Below are positions 44,744 to 56,765 of a DNA stretch of 64,000 nucleotides, in pieces (the first letter of the stretch is position 1; each line of letters begins with the position of its first letter). Where the stretch lies: assembly GCF_016906535.1 (NCBI RefSeq), contig NC_057378.1:1922001-1986000 (forward strand). Reading direction: 5' to 3'. Source of the DNA: Rhizoctonia solani (lineage: Eukaryota > Basidiomycota > Agaricomycetes > Cantharellales > Ceratobasidiaceae). The notes under the pieces are model-generated. The model was not told where the DNA came from. It searched no databases and worked only from the letters and a program-made list of their open reading frames with translations. The position numbers were made by a program, and so were the translations under genes.

Positions 44744-45407
44744 TAGAAATCATATCATTCGTAATCATTCTATCTATGTTTTTATGTCTCCTATACCATT
44801 GTTCAATACGAATACATAATTGGTCCGATCACTTTAGTCATACCGTGATTGATCAAACTATTATATCCACAAATGGTAGTGATCAACATATATTTGATCG
44901 GCTAAGCCTACAACTTTTACCCCGCATATAAATATCATCCGTCGTATAGCTAGATGTATGTATCGCCCACTTAGACCAAATCCAACAGAGGGGTGTCGAA
45001 TTATCCGCAAACATACGCCATACTGTTATCCAGCTGATAGATCCAAACAATCTTCCCGGCCAGTGGCTGATGCATGTCGCTGGTCTGACAACGGACGCTG
45101 GTCTGACAACAGAAGTGTGGTTTGTATCTGAAATACAGCTGATAGATGGATAAGGCCTGTCGGACGACTGTCTGGGGAGATTAGCCAGGCTGACAGCAGC
45201 CATCTACATTTCATCTCGCTGATGATTTTCGGCTTTCGGGTCGCGGGCTGTTGGAAATGAGCAGTCTCGGATGTGTCCGCTATTTTGTATCTTACGGATG
45301 AAATCCCCGGGTGATAGATATGTGACATATATGTGTATTACCAGACAGATAGACAATATACCGACATTCATTACATATACGTGTAGAGGAGGGATATATT
45401 TCAATAA
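44744..45407. other. Subterminal region of the Plavaka-like element
   Basis: Non-coding. Contains direct repeats GCTGGTCTGACAAC (about 45080 and 45098) and repeated AGCTGATAGAT motifs (about 45032 and 45137) that could be transposase binding sites. Confidence 0.4.
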
Positions 45408-45431
45408 CAGTCAGGCACCAATTTCGTGATG
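45408..45431 (-). repeat. Right terminal inverted repeat of the Plavaka-like element
   Basis: Inverse of 31761-31784, ending in ACCAATTTCGTGATG. Confidence 0.65.
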
Positions 45432-46125
45432 GCTGTATTAGGGGTGTTATCTTGCATGGGATGGCAGAGCAACTGTCCTGTAAGATGTGAGTATGAGAGG
45501 GCTTCTTCAGTTAAGGGGTCCCGGCTTTAGATGGCTAAAGGGTGCCGGGATAATCCTATCCAAGTGATCATACGTAGACGAGCCTTGCAGCTCATCGCTA
45601 ATGGGAATATGCCGAATAGCCGAAGAACTAGGGGAAACCAGCCCCATCTATGTTTGGAGGGCTACGATTAGATAGAATTCTGATCGACCTGGGCGCTCAT
45701 ACCTCACCACAAAGGTTGCGATTAGGCACACATGACTATGCATGAGTATTTGACTCGGAGCGTTGCTCAAACTACTTTTCTTGGTAATGCCACCTTGAGC
45801 CGGTCGAAACGGATACATGGGTTAATATTGTACGTCTCAATGACTTGGTCTGAATTTCATTGGTTTATCAGCGCTCGATTGCGCACGTATCTCGTTCGTT
45901 TAATTATTCGGTTGACCCCTTGTGCAGACCACAAAGTTAGAGAAATTGGGCTTAATAATAACTCACGTGACGTTGCCACTCGTGGACGCCCAGCGGCTCG
46001 GCTCACCTCGAGGCCATCTTGGGGAAGAATCGGGGTGATATCAAACCTCGTGGGTGTGCACTGACCGAATAGGTACCCAAGCGCTCACATTTCGCATCGA
46101 TAGACATATAGAAGAGAAAGGCAAG
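45432..46125. other. Intergenic region upstream of Zn2Cys6 factor 3
   Basis: No gene is recognised. A GC-rich hairpin-like stretch GTCCCGGCTTTAG ... CTAAAGGGTGCCGGGA lies at about 45520-45551. The promoter of factor 3 should be at the right end. Confidence 0.35.
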
Positions 46126-49100
46126 ATGAGCGATCCCTCTCCGGGAAACAACCACCACCAACACCAGTATCGACTGCAAGGAGCGATGATAGGACCTACA
46201 CCGACTGGATATCGACCGCAGACACGGCAGCCACAGCCAGCGCCGGGAGAGATGGAGGCATTTTACCAAGCGTATTTGGGACAGGATATTCCCTCGTCTA
46301 CTGTGCCCTCGGCCCCCCATTCGCAATCCCAGCATCCTCCGACACTCGATACTGCCAATTTCGGTGTATTCGAGCCTCAGCCTGCGAGTGCACGTCCCTT
46401 TCCCACTTTTTCCTCCATCACATCCGAACGACCCGGGCCACAGCCCCACCAGCAGCAAATACCTGGTGACTTCATACCTGGTGGAGGCGCAGGCACGAAT
46501 GAATGGTATCAGCAACAGGTAATGTAATCCAAATACTTTATCAGCCTTTTATCTCACATCCGCTGTAATCTCGATGGGTGGCGATCGCAGCGCAACAATT
46601 CGATGATATCGAACAATTCGGGTTCATCCGCAGCCCAACTCTCTTCACCAGTACGCGATGCCACCGGCCAGCATAATTTTTCTTACATTGGTTCCAACTC
46701 CAACGCCGGGAACAATTTCACCTCGCCCACTCGTCCGTCGCGCTACCCCAATGATTATTCTTCTGGGTCCGATTTTCCTTCGACTAGCGAGCAGTACAAC
46801 TCTCCTCAGGCAGTCGGTTCTATGTCTCCCGATAAGCATTTTATGTCCTCGCCCGAGCAGATGCACTATACCCACTCCGCTCAGCCCATGTATTCGGCCG
46901 CGTCTCAAGCACCTCTTTTTGCCGGACAGGCTTTTACTATGGGTCAAGCTCAGCCATTTGCTCAACCTAGCTCGAGTCCGACGCGTCCCCAGGCCATGCC
47001 TCAGCAGAATTCGAGTCCCATTAGGATGACAGCACAACAGGGCGCAGGGTATGATTGGCGGCCCGTGGATAGCGGTCTGACGCCAAGCGGAGGCCCTGGC
47101 GGAAGCGCGGGTTCACACTCGAGCGGTGGGGGTACTAACGGAGGAGGGGCTTATGCAACGTCCAGTCAATCGGCGAATTCAAGTGGCAATCAAGTCCGCC
47201 CCCCGCAACATGCAATTCGTCAACCTGGATCTGGCTTGGGTCGCTCTCACTCCATGAGCTCACGGCCCACCCACCATAGGCCTACCAAGAGCGCGTCTGG
47301 CCATCTGGTTCCTCCTAATCCTGCCAAACGTCCCCGCCCCGAGGAGCCCGAGGAGGAAGAAAGCGAGGGGGACGATGACCCTCAGCAGTCCATGCCGAGT
47401 GGACGACACCATCGCAGTCCACAAAGCAAACGCCTGTAAGTGTCGTCTTGTCGAGTTTTAGAAGGGGAGGAAGGGCACTAACCACGATTCCGCCTCGCGC
47501 TCTTATACCCAACTCGTGGCCATCCCACCATGGCGCTTCTGCAATAATGATATGCTGTCATAACCTCGCTTGTCTTGCCGTCCGGTGGTTGGTTGCTCCG
47601 TGGCGCTCCTCGACCGGCGAAACCTACCCCCGTATTTGTCCCTGTTTTCCCTTCGTTCGACATGGTGCTTCATTGGGAATCGTCTGCATCTTGTGTGAAT
47701 GGGATTGGGGGGTGATTGCACATCGATGTGATTCGATTATTGGATGCCTATTGGTGACTTGGGTCTTGTGGTATCGCTTGAACTTGCTTTTACGACCGTC
47801 TTGGGTTGGGCACTTTCGTTCGAATTGGGATTGGTCGCTCTTGGACTTTTGATATATTGCATCGACACTGAATTGCGCTTCCTCGCGGCACTCGAATCGT
47901 CTTTCTCTCCTCGACCCCGAATTGATTCCCTCCGCCTGTCCACCATGATGAATTTCGCACCATCTCTACCGCCCCCCTTGTTCTTTGTCGGCCCGATTGT
48001 CCATAGGCCGGGAGCATGCAGCAACTGTAAACGCCTCAAGGTATGTTTCGTTTACAGTTGGCCTCGTATCGATTGCGGTGTTGATCGATCTTATCTCCAT
48101 TCGCTTGTCCATTCGCTTGTTTGGCATCTCCGGGTGGTGTCTGTGTATTCGTTTTCATGATGCTATGCCTACTCTAGATGAAGTGCGTTTTCGAAGACGG
48201 GATGGATATTTGCCAGCGGTGTAAGCATACGAACAAGAATTGTGTTGTCGAGGGTCGAAAGCCCAGACAAGGTCCCAAGTGAGCAGTATGATTGAAGTCT
48301 TTGTCAAATTTCTGACGCATATTGGGCAGTAAACGCGAATTGATGATGCGCGAGATTGCAAACAAAGACCAGCTTATCGATTCACTCTTGAGACAGGTAA
48401 GCCACAATCAATCGTTCGCTCCGCCGTCGAGAGCCTGATTGGTGCAAGATCCATAACCCCGCCATGCGGACACCCATCAATTGGCCGCCTAGCGTTCCGG
48501 CCCCCCAACAATCCACCAATCCTGACCGCCCGCCCGACCGCGATGTCGTTGCTTGGATCGAATCGATCAAGCAGTACAAGCCTCCTACTCCTACCGGCTC
48601 GATCGATGCGGGAAGTAATGTCCAGGGCCACACCCGCGCCACCTCTGAGCCTCTGACGATCCCAAATGACCAGCCCGATGACGACGCAGTCAGCTTTGGC
48701 GAAAGTGCTTCCAACGTCAAAGGAAGAGTAAGCCCCAAAGAGTATTATTTATCAAGTGCATTTTGTTGATGGGTTGTTTTGCGGCTCTAGGACGAGCGAC
48801 CTCGTACACCTGTCGAATTGCGCCAAGACAGCGGCGAAGTCGACGATAAGCTCCATTCTATTCCCGACGGCACCTCGCCCGTCGGACTCATCGCCAAACT
48901 CTCGCTCCGCGCGAACCGCGATAAGCGCGGGAGCGATGCCGGAATGACGGGCGACGCTGAGGAAGAGGATAAATGGGTCGGGGTCGGGAATATGACCTAT
49001 TTCGAGGCGGGGCCGAGCGCGAATCCCGAGTTGAGGCGGATGATCATCGAGAGGCAGATGCCGCCTGAGATTCTGACGCATGGAATTATCAAGCCCAACG

Positions 49101-51808
49101 AGGTTGAGATTTTGTTCAAGATGTGGGTTAATTTTTTTCTTTGTCGTGTGAGGAATTGGGCTTATGGGTTTTTGGGGGGTTAGATTTTTCGATCAATTGA
49201 ATGTGAGTTGGGTTTAGTGGCGAGATTACAGGATATCGTATTGATTGATTATATTTCATAGCCGTTCCTCTCGATTCTTGATCCTCATATGCATACACCC
49301 GCCTTTGTCTTTGGTAGATGCCCATTCCTTTTCACAGCGGGTACGTACCTCCTCGTTCATAATAGCTTGCAGCTAAACCCTACCCCCGCAGTCTGTGCTA
49401 TTTCCTCCCGATATTACACCAAGCGCCCAGAACTATACACCATCGCGATGCACTTTGCCAAGCAATCCGCTGCCACGGCGTTGATCGACGGGTGGAAGAG
49501 CGTCGAATTGGTACAAGCGTACATCATCATGAGCGTCTATCCCGTCCCGGCTCGGCGATGGGAAGAAGACCGTACCTGGTTGTACCTCGGACTGGCCATC
49601 AGGTGAGTCAGAGAGTTTAAGTCATGCGAGCACTTTTTTGGGCTGATTTCCATCGGGTGTAGGATGGCGACCGACTTGAATTTGCATTTGCCTTGGCAGG
49701 GCAAGGCTACTGGTGAAGCTCACGAGCGCGAAATATTGAACCGGACGAGGACATGGTTGATCTGTTTCAATTTGTGAGTAGACTCATTCAGTGTATTTCG
49801 TTCGCGCACTTATGCATTTTGTAGGGACCGGTCCGGTGCTACGCAGTTTGGACGACCTCCAACGATCCGGGAGGACTATATTGTGAGGAAATCGGGTGAC
49901 TGGTACAAGCGGAGCAAATTCAAGTGAGTTCTAACAAGGTCAAGTTCTAAATTCGATCGACTGACTGACGGCGCCCGATAGCTTGCCACTTGATATTCAT
50001 TTGACTGGGTATACCCATCTGCTCCGGATTGTGGCTCGTTTCTTGGCAAGCGTCTACTCGGATTCGAACTCTCCCACCGCCTTGAACAAGGTATGATATC
50101 AATTAAATATTTATGAATGTCAAAACTCACTAGGCAATAGAACGCGGATTTCTTGACCTTGTGTACGCAGACGGATGAAGAGTTGACTGCGTTTGAACGT
50201 GAGACCAAGGAGTTATTTGAAAAAGAGTCTGATCCGAATGGTTCGTGGAATACGGTTCACAGTAATTCGATGAGTATTGACGATAGGTTCACCCACAGAT
50301 CCGGCGTGTAAGTACAGGTGTGATCTGCTACCCTTGTGAGTATCACTTTGTTAAAAATCGTACACGTACTAAATTAGGTTATTTGTCTAGCCTGTCAAAC
50401 TATTCTCGCGTGGTATGTTTCGGCGCTTATCTGGTCCGCTTGTCGCTCACATGTTTGGTCTAGGTCATCTTTTCTTTCGGGCACCAACAAGCTTTCCAGA
50501 GAGGGCTTGAAAAGGGGAAAGTGTTCTTTGACAAGGTGGGTCGCCGGTTGGCATTATTGCGATCTTGTTTAAATGGTGTTGTCATGCAGTGCTACAAAGC
50601 TGCCTCGGAGGTTATTCGTATAGCGATCGAAATCCTTGCACCTAGTGGCCGGTTAAGTATGTATGCTTTTTTGAAACTTTTTTCTAGTTTCCGACAGTTG
50701 AACCAGAATATTCCCCGGATGGTCATTTCGTATTCCTTAGCTTTGCGGCTGCGTTCCTTCTCAAAGTTAGTATCTTCACATTACTCCCACAGTACCTTTC
50801 TTAAACTATCCACTCTAGATGCTCCGTCCTCAATTCGCCGCAGCACGCGAACGTTCCCAATCTCAAAACATTATCGCTCTAGTCAGCCGATTGGCCGAAG
50901 TTCTTGGTTCCAACGAGGTGGCCATCGACGACCGGCACAGCCCGCGCCTATACTCTCGATTCCTTTCTGGGCTTATTCAGAAACATACCCAAGGATCGAT
51001 GATTCTCGCTGCGCCTTCGAATGTGAATACTGGTGGAGGTTCTGGTGCTAGCGGCGGTTCAGCGCCCGACAGGTCCGGTGCTCAGGGCAAGGGCAAAGAT
51101 CCAGCGGGGGGTGCACACAAGCCTGCCAACCCATCTATTTCAGGATCGAACAAGAGCGCGCCGGCTACAGATGCAGGTTTTATGCACGAATCGCCACCAT
51201 CTGGGCCCGTGCCGCTACCTTCTGAAGCGGATGAAGCTCGCGATCAGATCGGAATCGTGCCGCCCGTAAGAATGAAGAGCCCGCCGATTGTCATTCGTCC
51301 TCCGACTATCGACCAGAGTATGCATGATCATTCTCGGCCCAACGGAGTTCACCAGCGAAGCCTCTCGGACGGACAACAGCCAGCTTCGAATAGTATCATG
51401 GGTGGCTATGTCACTGTCGAGCCCAGTGGGGATACCCTTTCCTCAATGGCGAGCACCACTCAAGGCGAGACGACTATCACCGACGTAACAGGCGACGATA
51501 TGGAATTCGAGGATTCGCACAATATGCTGGCGGCGATGGCAGCGCTTCAAGATCCTACCTGGTGGGACACGAGCTTATTGCCCGGCTGGAGTGCGAACTT
51601 TGCAGACGACGGAAGTAACTCTTCGCAAGAAATGAGGAACTGGTACGCGGCCAACCATCCGCAGGCGAACCATCCACAGGCCAACTTGCCAATGATGAAC
51701 AACCTACCGAACCTCATGGTGCCAGGCCTTGATTTTACCCAGGGTATGCAAATGAACCCGCACGAGATGGGCATGGACCACATGATGGCTGGCTACGGGT
51801 ACCGATGA
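46126..51808 (+). CDS. Zn2Cys6 fungal transcription factor, paralogue 3 (long form)
   Basis: Exon 1 (46126-46518) and exon 2 (46591-47435) encode a Ser/Gln/Gly-rich N-terminus with a basic, possibly nuclear-localising patch (PAKRPRPEEPEE). After a 571-nt intron, exon 3 (48007-48040) and exon 4 (from 48178) give the zinc cluster ACSNCKRLK-MKCVFEDGMDICQRCKHTN-KNC. Then come KRELMMREIANKDQLIDSLL (leucine-rich helix), FEAGPSANPELRRMIIERQM and the homology domain (GWKSVELVQAYIIMSVYP, EDRTWLYLGLAIR, DLNLHLPW, REILNRTRTWLICFN). The last exon holds a long Ser/Pro/Gly-rich tail with DPTWWDTSLLPGW, the counterpart of the FWDN-LLPG end of the other paralogues. The ATG at 46126 is the first that keeps this frame. 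Intact as read; targets unknown. Confidence 0.87.
47436..48006 (+). other. Unusually long intron inside Zn2Cys6 factor 3
   Basis: Donor GTAAGTG at 47436 and acceptor CCATAG ending 48006 are required to join KRL to PGACSNCKRLK in frame. At 571 nt it is about ten times the local intron size. It contains no conserved coding exon that I recognise. An alternative is that it holds a second promoter or start for a short isoform beginning at the zinc cluster. Confidence 0.6.
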
Positions 51809-52542
51809 TAGGAAGCGATGTGGTATGAATGCAATGGTTAATGGACGAATTGTACTAATAATTTACGAACTTTGGACAATTTCTCAAAAGCTGACTCTTC
51901 TGTTTTAACAACTGTATGCTTTTTGTGTTTTGTATGCGCTGACTTGAAGAAAATATTTCAATTCTGTAATGAAAGTAGTTATGGTATTTTGAATTTCATG
52001 ACATCACTGTGTTATTCCATTTGGCTGCCACCGATCCCGTGATCCACTACCTTTCTTCGAAGAACCAGCATGCTCATCTCAAACAGCGACTACCCGGAGG
52101 ATACCAACCACTCGAAACACTATACCTGGGTCTACATCCGACCAACTCCAATTGGGCTTGCCAAGCCCCCAGTAATAGCTCACGGGCCGGGACAGATTTG
52201 ATTCTTAACGTCATCTTCCGACTTCGTGATTAATCAACCGAATTTCGTTTAGTCAAGTAATTGTACTATTTTGTTCTTATAGGCAAACATCTTGTTCGAA
52301 TGCTCAGGAGAAGTGAGGCCGGTCTCCCTTCGGCACTTGGCAAGCGCATGGACTGTCTGGGGTGGGGCCGAGGACGTGCTCTTCGACTTCGGGTCATCTT
52401 GCTTCTGTCGTTCTTACCATGTAACGATGCAATCATCCAACTCGGTGAAGATCCTATCAGGGACCATCTCCGACTCTGATTCTGTAACTCTTATAATATA
52501 TATACTGCGAGGCTTTGAACGAGCATTCATCAACTTGTCGAG
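51809..52542. other. Intergenic, 3' flank of factor 3 and promoter of GH95
   Basis: No gene seen. TATAATATATATAC at about 52491-52504 sits roughly 40-50 bp upstream of the GH95 start codon and is a plausible TATA region. Confidence 0.4.
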
Positions 52543-55500
52543 ATGGTGCTCAACTCGGCGGCTCTCGGATTACTCATATCGAGTACTGTGGCTCTCGCTG
52601 TTCCAAACGGGTTTCCTCAAAGTGGGAATGGGCTCTGGTACAAGGAACCCGGTGTGAACTGGGCTACCCAATATTTACCCATCGGAAATGGTTACCTGGG
52701 AGGTTAGTGGATTGCATTACGAACCGATTGTCTGTGAGCCTAACTTTTGTTAACTCAATATTTAGCAATGGTAAACGGAGATCCAGTCTCTGACCGCCTT
52801 CAACTTAACATTGAATCCTTATGGTCCGGCGGCCCGTTCGCAAATGCTGTAGGTTTATATGCCATTTATACATGTAAATTTGCCTAAACAAGTTTCACAG
52901 AGTTACAACGGGGGCAATCATCAAAAGCCAGAGTCGGGCTATCTCGCTACTCAGCTTGCAAAGATCCGAGATACCATTTTTACGACTTCTAATGGAGGCA
53001 AATCAAAGGTAACCGCTTAAATTACGTTACTTCATGCGAGCTCCAACTCATATTTTGTAGACGTTGCACCCCTACAGTCAAGCAATGATGGCTACGGTAT
53101 GCAATGACCTGCATTAACATCAACATAATATTGACCTTTTTATTAGGCTCTTATTCAGGTATTGGATTCATCAACATTACCCACACTGCTTCAGGGGGAA
53201 TCACCGACTACGCTCGCTGGCTCGATATGGACAATGCGCTACTCAATACCGTATGGAAAGAGTCGAGTGCTTCCTTCAATAGGTCAGGAAGGGCCAGACC
53301 AAGGCTTCTCGATCACTGACTGTAAAATATTCAGGACATATTTTTGCTCGAACCCAACTCGAGCGTGTACAGTGCACACAGTCACCTCAAACGCAGGAGC
53401 ATATTCCGCTGCCTATTCGTTCTCTTCATTAAAAGGTCTTCCCAAGCGAAACATCACCTGCTTAGACGATACAACTGCTCAATTACGTGGGACCGTTGGA
53501 CCTCCAGGAATGTTATATGAACTGCTAGCCCAGATACAAAATTCGGGCCCCGACGGTACCGTACAATGTACTATCGACCCGGCCAGCGGTGAGGCTCAGC
53601 TGGTTGCCAACGGGACGACTGAGGCTTGGGTTACTTGGGTAGGGGGGACTGAATATTCTATGGACGCCGGAGACGCTGCCCACGGCTACTCGTTCAAGGG
53701 ACCAGATCCTCACGGTGGTCTTGTAACTTTGCTCAAAGAAGCCTCTTCGCAAAGTGTTAGCTCCGCGCTCAAGATTCACGTCGCGGATTACCAAAAGGCC
53801 TTGGGTGGGTTTTCTCTCGATATTGGGCAGGAATTCGACAGCACGCGGACTACAGCCGAATTGGTCGATAACTATACGACTAATGAAGGGAATCCGTGAG
53901 TACCACTTGGATTATTATCAAATGGTGGATTTAATTGGATGTTAGCTATATCGAGTGGTTATTGTTCAATTATGCCCGATATATGCTCGTTGAAAGCACT
54001 CGAAGCTACCTTCCGGCCAATCTGCAGGGGAAATGGGCCCGTGATGCCCTGGCGCCTTGGGATTCCGGTGAGTTGTTATGCTACTGCTCAGTTCGACCTT
54101 TTATTGAATATTATGGATAGACTACCGTAAGTTGTCTGGTTCCCTTGGTAGAGCCTAATTTGATTATATAATCAGATGCCAATATTAATCTCCAAATGAA
54201 CTACTGGATCGCCGAAGTGACCAACCTCGATGTAACATCTGCACTCTGGGATTATATGGAGGTAAGTGTATGTGGGATGCCCGGCACATTTCACTTACAA
54301 ATTGATCATTGTAGAAAACATGGGCCCCACGAGGTGTAGAAACTGCGGCCATACTATATAATATCACTCGGGGATGGCTCGTCCATGATGAGGTGAGCAA
54401 CCAAGCTGTTTTGACCGAGCTTATACTAATGCTAAATATCTGCTCCAGCTAAATGTACGTTATATTGCCTTGTTTGGTTTACTCTGCCGTGAATGTTGAC
54501 ACCCCGCACAGATATTTGGTCACTCTGGAATGAAGAATTTTAGTGCAAAATCAACCAACTACCGAGAGGCGCCTGCTTGGATGGTACGTTGAACTCCCAT
54601 ACTGTTGACCCGATGATTGACATAAAGCCAGATGATGCATGTTTATGATCACTTGGATTATACGAATGATGTAGCGTGGTGGAAACGACAGGGCTGGCCG
54701 CTTCTTAAAGGCGTTACCCAATTTTGGCTCGATTATTTAATCGAAGACAGGCATTTCAACGATGGGACTCTCGTGGTCAATCCGTGCAACTCTCCAGAGC
54801 AGGAACCAACCACATTCGGTAGGAAGCGTTTCAGTTATCGAGGGGTCGATTATTCGCTGACAAGCTTGCAGGTTGTGCAAATTCCCAGCAAATCCTTTGG
54901 CAACTCTTTGAATATGTGGAGAAGGGCTTCGATGCCTCGGAAGATACTGATACTGCGTTTCTGGAAGGTTAGATAATCACAGGATTACCCTCCCAGTTTG
55001 GCCTTTCACTAACAACCGAGTCCAGAGGTTCGAGCTAAGAAAATCAAACTTGACAAGGGTATCAAAATTGGTTCATTTGGTCAGCTTCAAGGTAAATAAT
55101 CCTTGTTAACAAAACTGTACTGGCACATATATAAGCCTATGGAACAGAGTGGAAGGTCGAGTTTGATAGTCCGACCAATCTGCACCGTCATCTTTCGCAT
55201 CTCGTAGGATTATATCCAGGCTACGTGGTATCAAACTTCAAACCGGCGACCGAGGGCAATCAAGGAATACCAGATCTTACACGCGAACAAGTTTTGAAAG
55301 CTGCTGAAGTATCACTAATTTCTCGGGGAAATGGAACAGGCCCGGATGGGGACTCCGGTAAGTACGGATTTACCTAGTCTCTAACATGTGATTTATTTAT
55401 TTTCAAACCCTACCCTCAGGCTGGGAGAAGGTCTGGCGCGCAGCATGCTGGGCTCAACTGCAAAACTCAACTGCATTTTATCATCAATTGAAGGTGAATA

Positions 55501-55999
55501 AAACCGCGCCAGGCAAAACATAGCAATATTAACTCCAATTTTAGTATGGGATCGAGAGGAACTTTGCATTCAATCTCTGGAGTATTTACGATGCATCTGA
55601 GACAGATCCAACCTTCCAAATCGATGCGAACATGGGTTATTCTGGCGCAGTCATAGTGAGCATAAATAACCGGATACTTAACCTGTGATCAGTTTAGATA
55701 ATTCAATTTTGTAGAACGCATTGCTGCAAGCTCCCGATACCTCTGCATTATCTGACACTTTGCGGGTTACACTCTTGCCCTCGCTTCCTAGTGCTTGGAA
55801 CAATGGGTCTATCAAGGGCGCTCGAATTCGTGGTGGAATGTCAATTGACGTAGAATGGTCAGAAGGCAGGGCTATAAAGGCTGACCTTACGGTAGACCCC
55901 GTAGTCAGGCATGTGCGTCAAGTGGAATTGTGGTATGATGGGAAGTCTGTTGAAATTTTCTCCGCAATCGCCGGATTAAAGAAGAGCTTCTCGTTCTAA
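52543..55999 (+). CDS. Secreted glycoside hydrolase family 95 alpha-L-fucosidase
   Basis: ATG 52543 gives a signal peptide [19 protein letters not shown] followed by VPNGFPQ. GH95 motifs then appear in order: [88 protein letters not shown]-type [25 protein letters not shown] (catalytic Glu region), [28 protein letters not shown] and [13 protein letters not shown] (Asp-containing loop). The C-terminal beta domain ends KKSFSF with TAA at 55999. The enzyme would hydrolyse alpha-1,2-fucosidic bonds of plant xyloglucan or glycans outside the cell. About 17 short exons are needed; no frame break was found. Confidence 0.9.
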
Positions 56000-56765
56000 T
56001 ATTCTAGCAGCGAAAATCATAACAATAGCTCAATTCTGGCTGTATAAGTTGTTTCCTTGTTTTATTGCGCTATATCTACAATTGAAGGCAAATAGTGGGG
56101 CGTCTGAACGAATACATAACGCTCATGAGATGAGAAATATATCACAGTCGTTCAATTAAGCACGTTACAGAGAACTAAATTGACAACTGATTCATAGTAT
56201 CATGAGTAATTTAATGAATTCGAAAGATTGCGATATATTCTTGTCCTCGGACAATGAGTCAATGCGATAACAGCACATCTTTCGTTCGGTGCCCGACCTT
56301 TGATCGGCTTGGCGTTTCTTGTTCTTCGGTAATTCCTCCTCATACCGAAATACGTACTGATATGGTCCCCTTCAAAAAACTACTACACGTATATGTATCA
56401 GGTTCCCGTCCCTCAACGCACTGACCAACTAGAAATGTTGGGAACGAAGACCCCAACGGGCTCCCTACATATATGCTAGTATGTCAGTCCAACAAACGAG
56501 GATGACCATCGGGAGTGAGTATCAGTGCGCGAAGATAGGATTCCATTACTTTCCCGATGTCAATGAAATCAGCCGCATTTGTGTTATATAAAATGGTGAC
56601 ATATTTTTGAAAATATTCAACACTACTAGCTGTATATTGAGTAAAAGCACAACCCGAAGTTGGTCAGAGTCTCGTTAGCCTTACGCCTCTTAGAAATATT
56701 TCTGTGCTCACTTTAAGCGCTAAGGCCTTCAATTTAATTATAAACATTTTATCCATGTATTTAAT
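56000..56765. other. Convergent intergenic region
   Basis: No gene seen between the ends of GH95 (plus) and the CHAT gene (minus). Confidence 0.4.

Larger units (their letters stand above)
31761..45431. mobile_element. Plavaka/CACTA-like DNA transposon, split by a nested Ty3 element
   Basis: The ends are CATCACGAAATTGGTG at 31761 and its inverse ending at 45431; 21 of the first 24 bases pair. Both ends are bordered by GC (31759-31760 and 45432-45433), either a 2-bp target duplication or part of longer ends. Inside are a Plavaka-type transposase (minus), a DUF6698 gene (plus, divergent) and the inserted chromovirus. Without the 6.4-kb insertion and its 4-bp duplication the element would be about 7.3 kb. 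Direct repeats such as GCTGGTCTGACAAC near 45080-45112 may be subterminal transposase sites. The boundary call rests on these short repeats. Confidence 0.65.

Noticed and set aside
47744..48160. Plus-strand frame inside the long factor 3 intron
   Set aside because: It overlaps the zinc-cluster exon in a different frame and has no recognisable domain; kept only as part of the long-intron finding.
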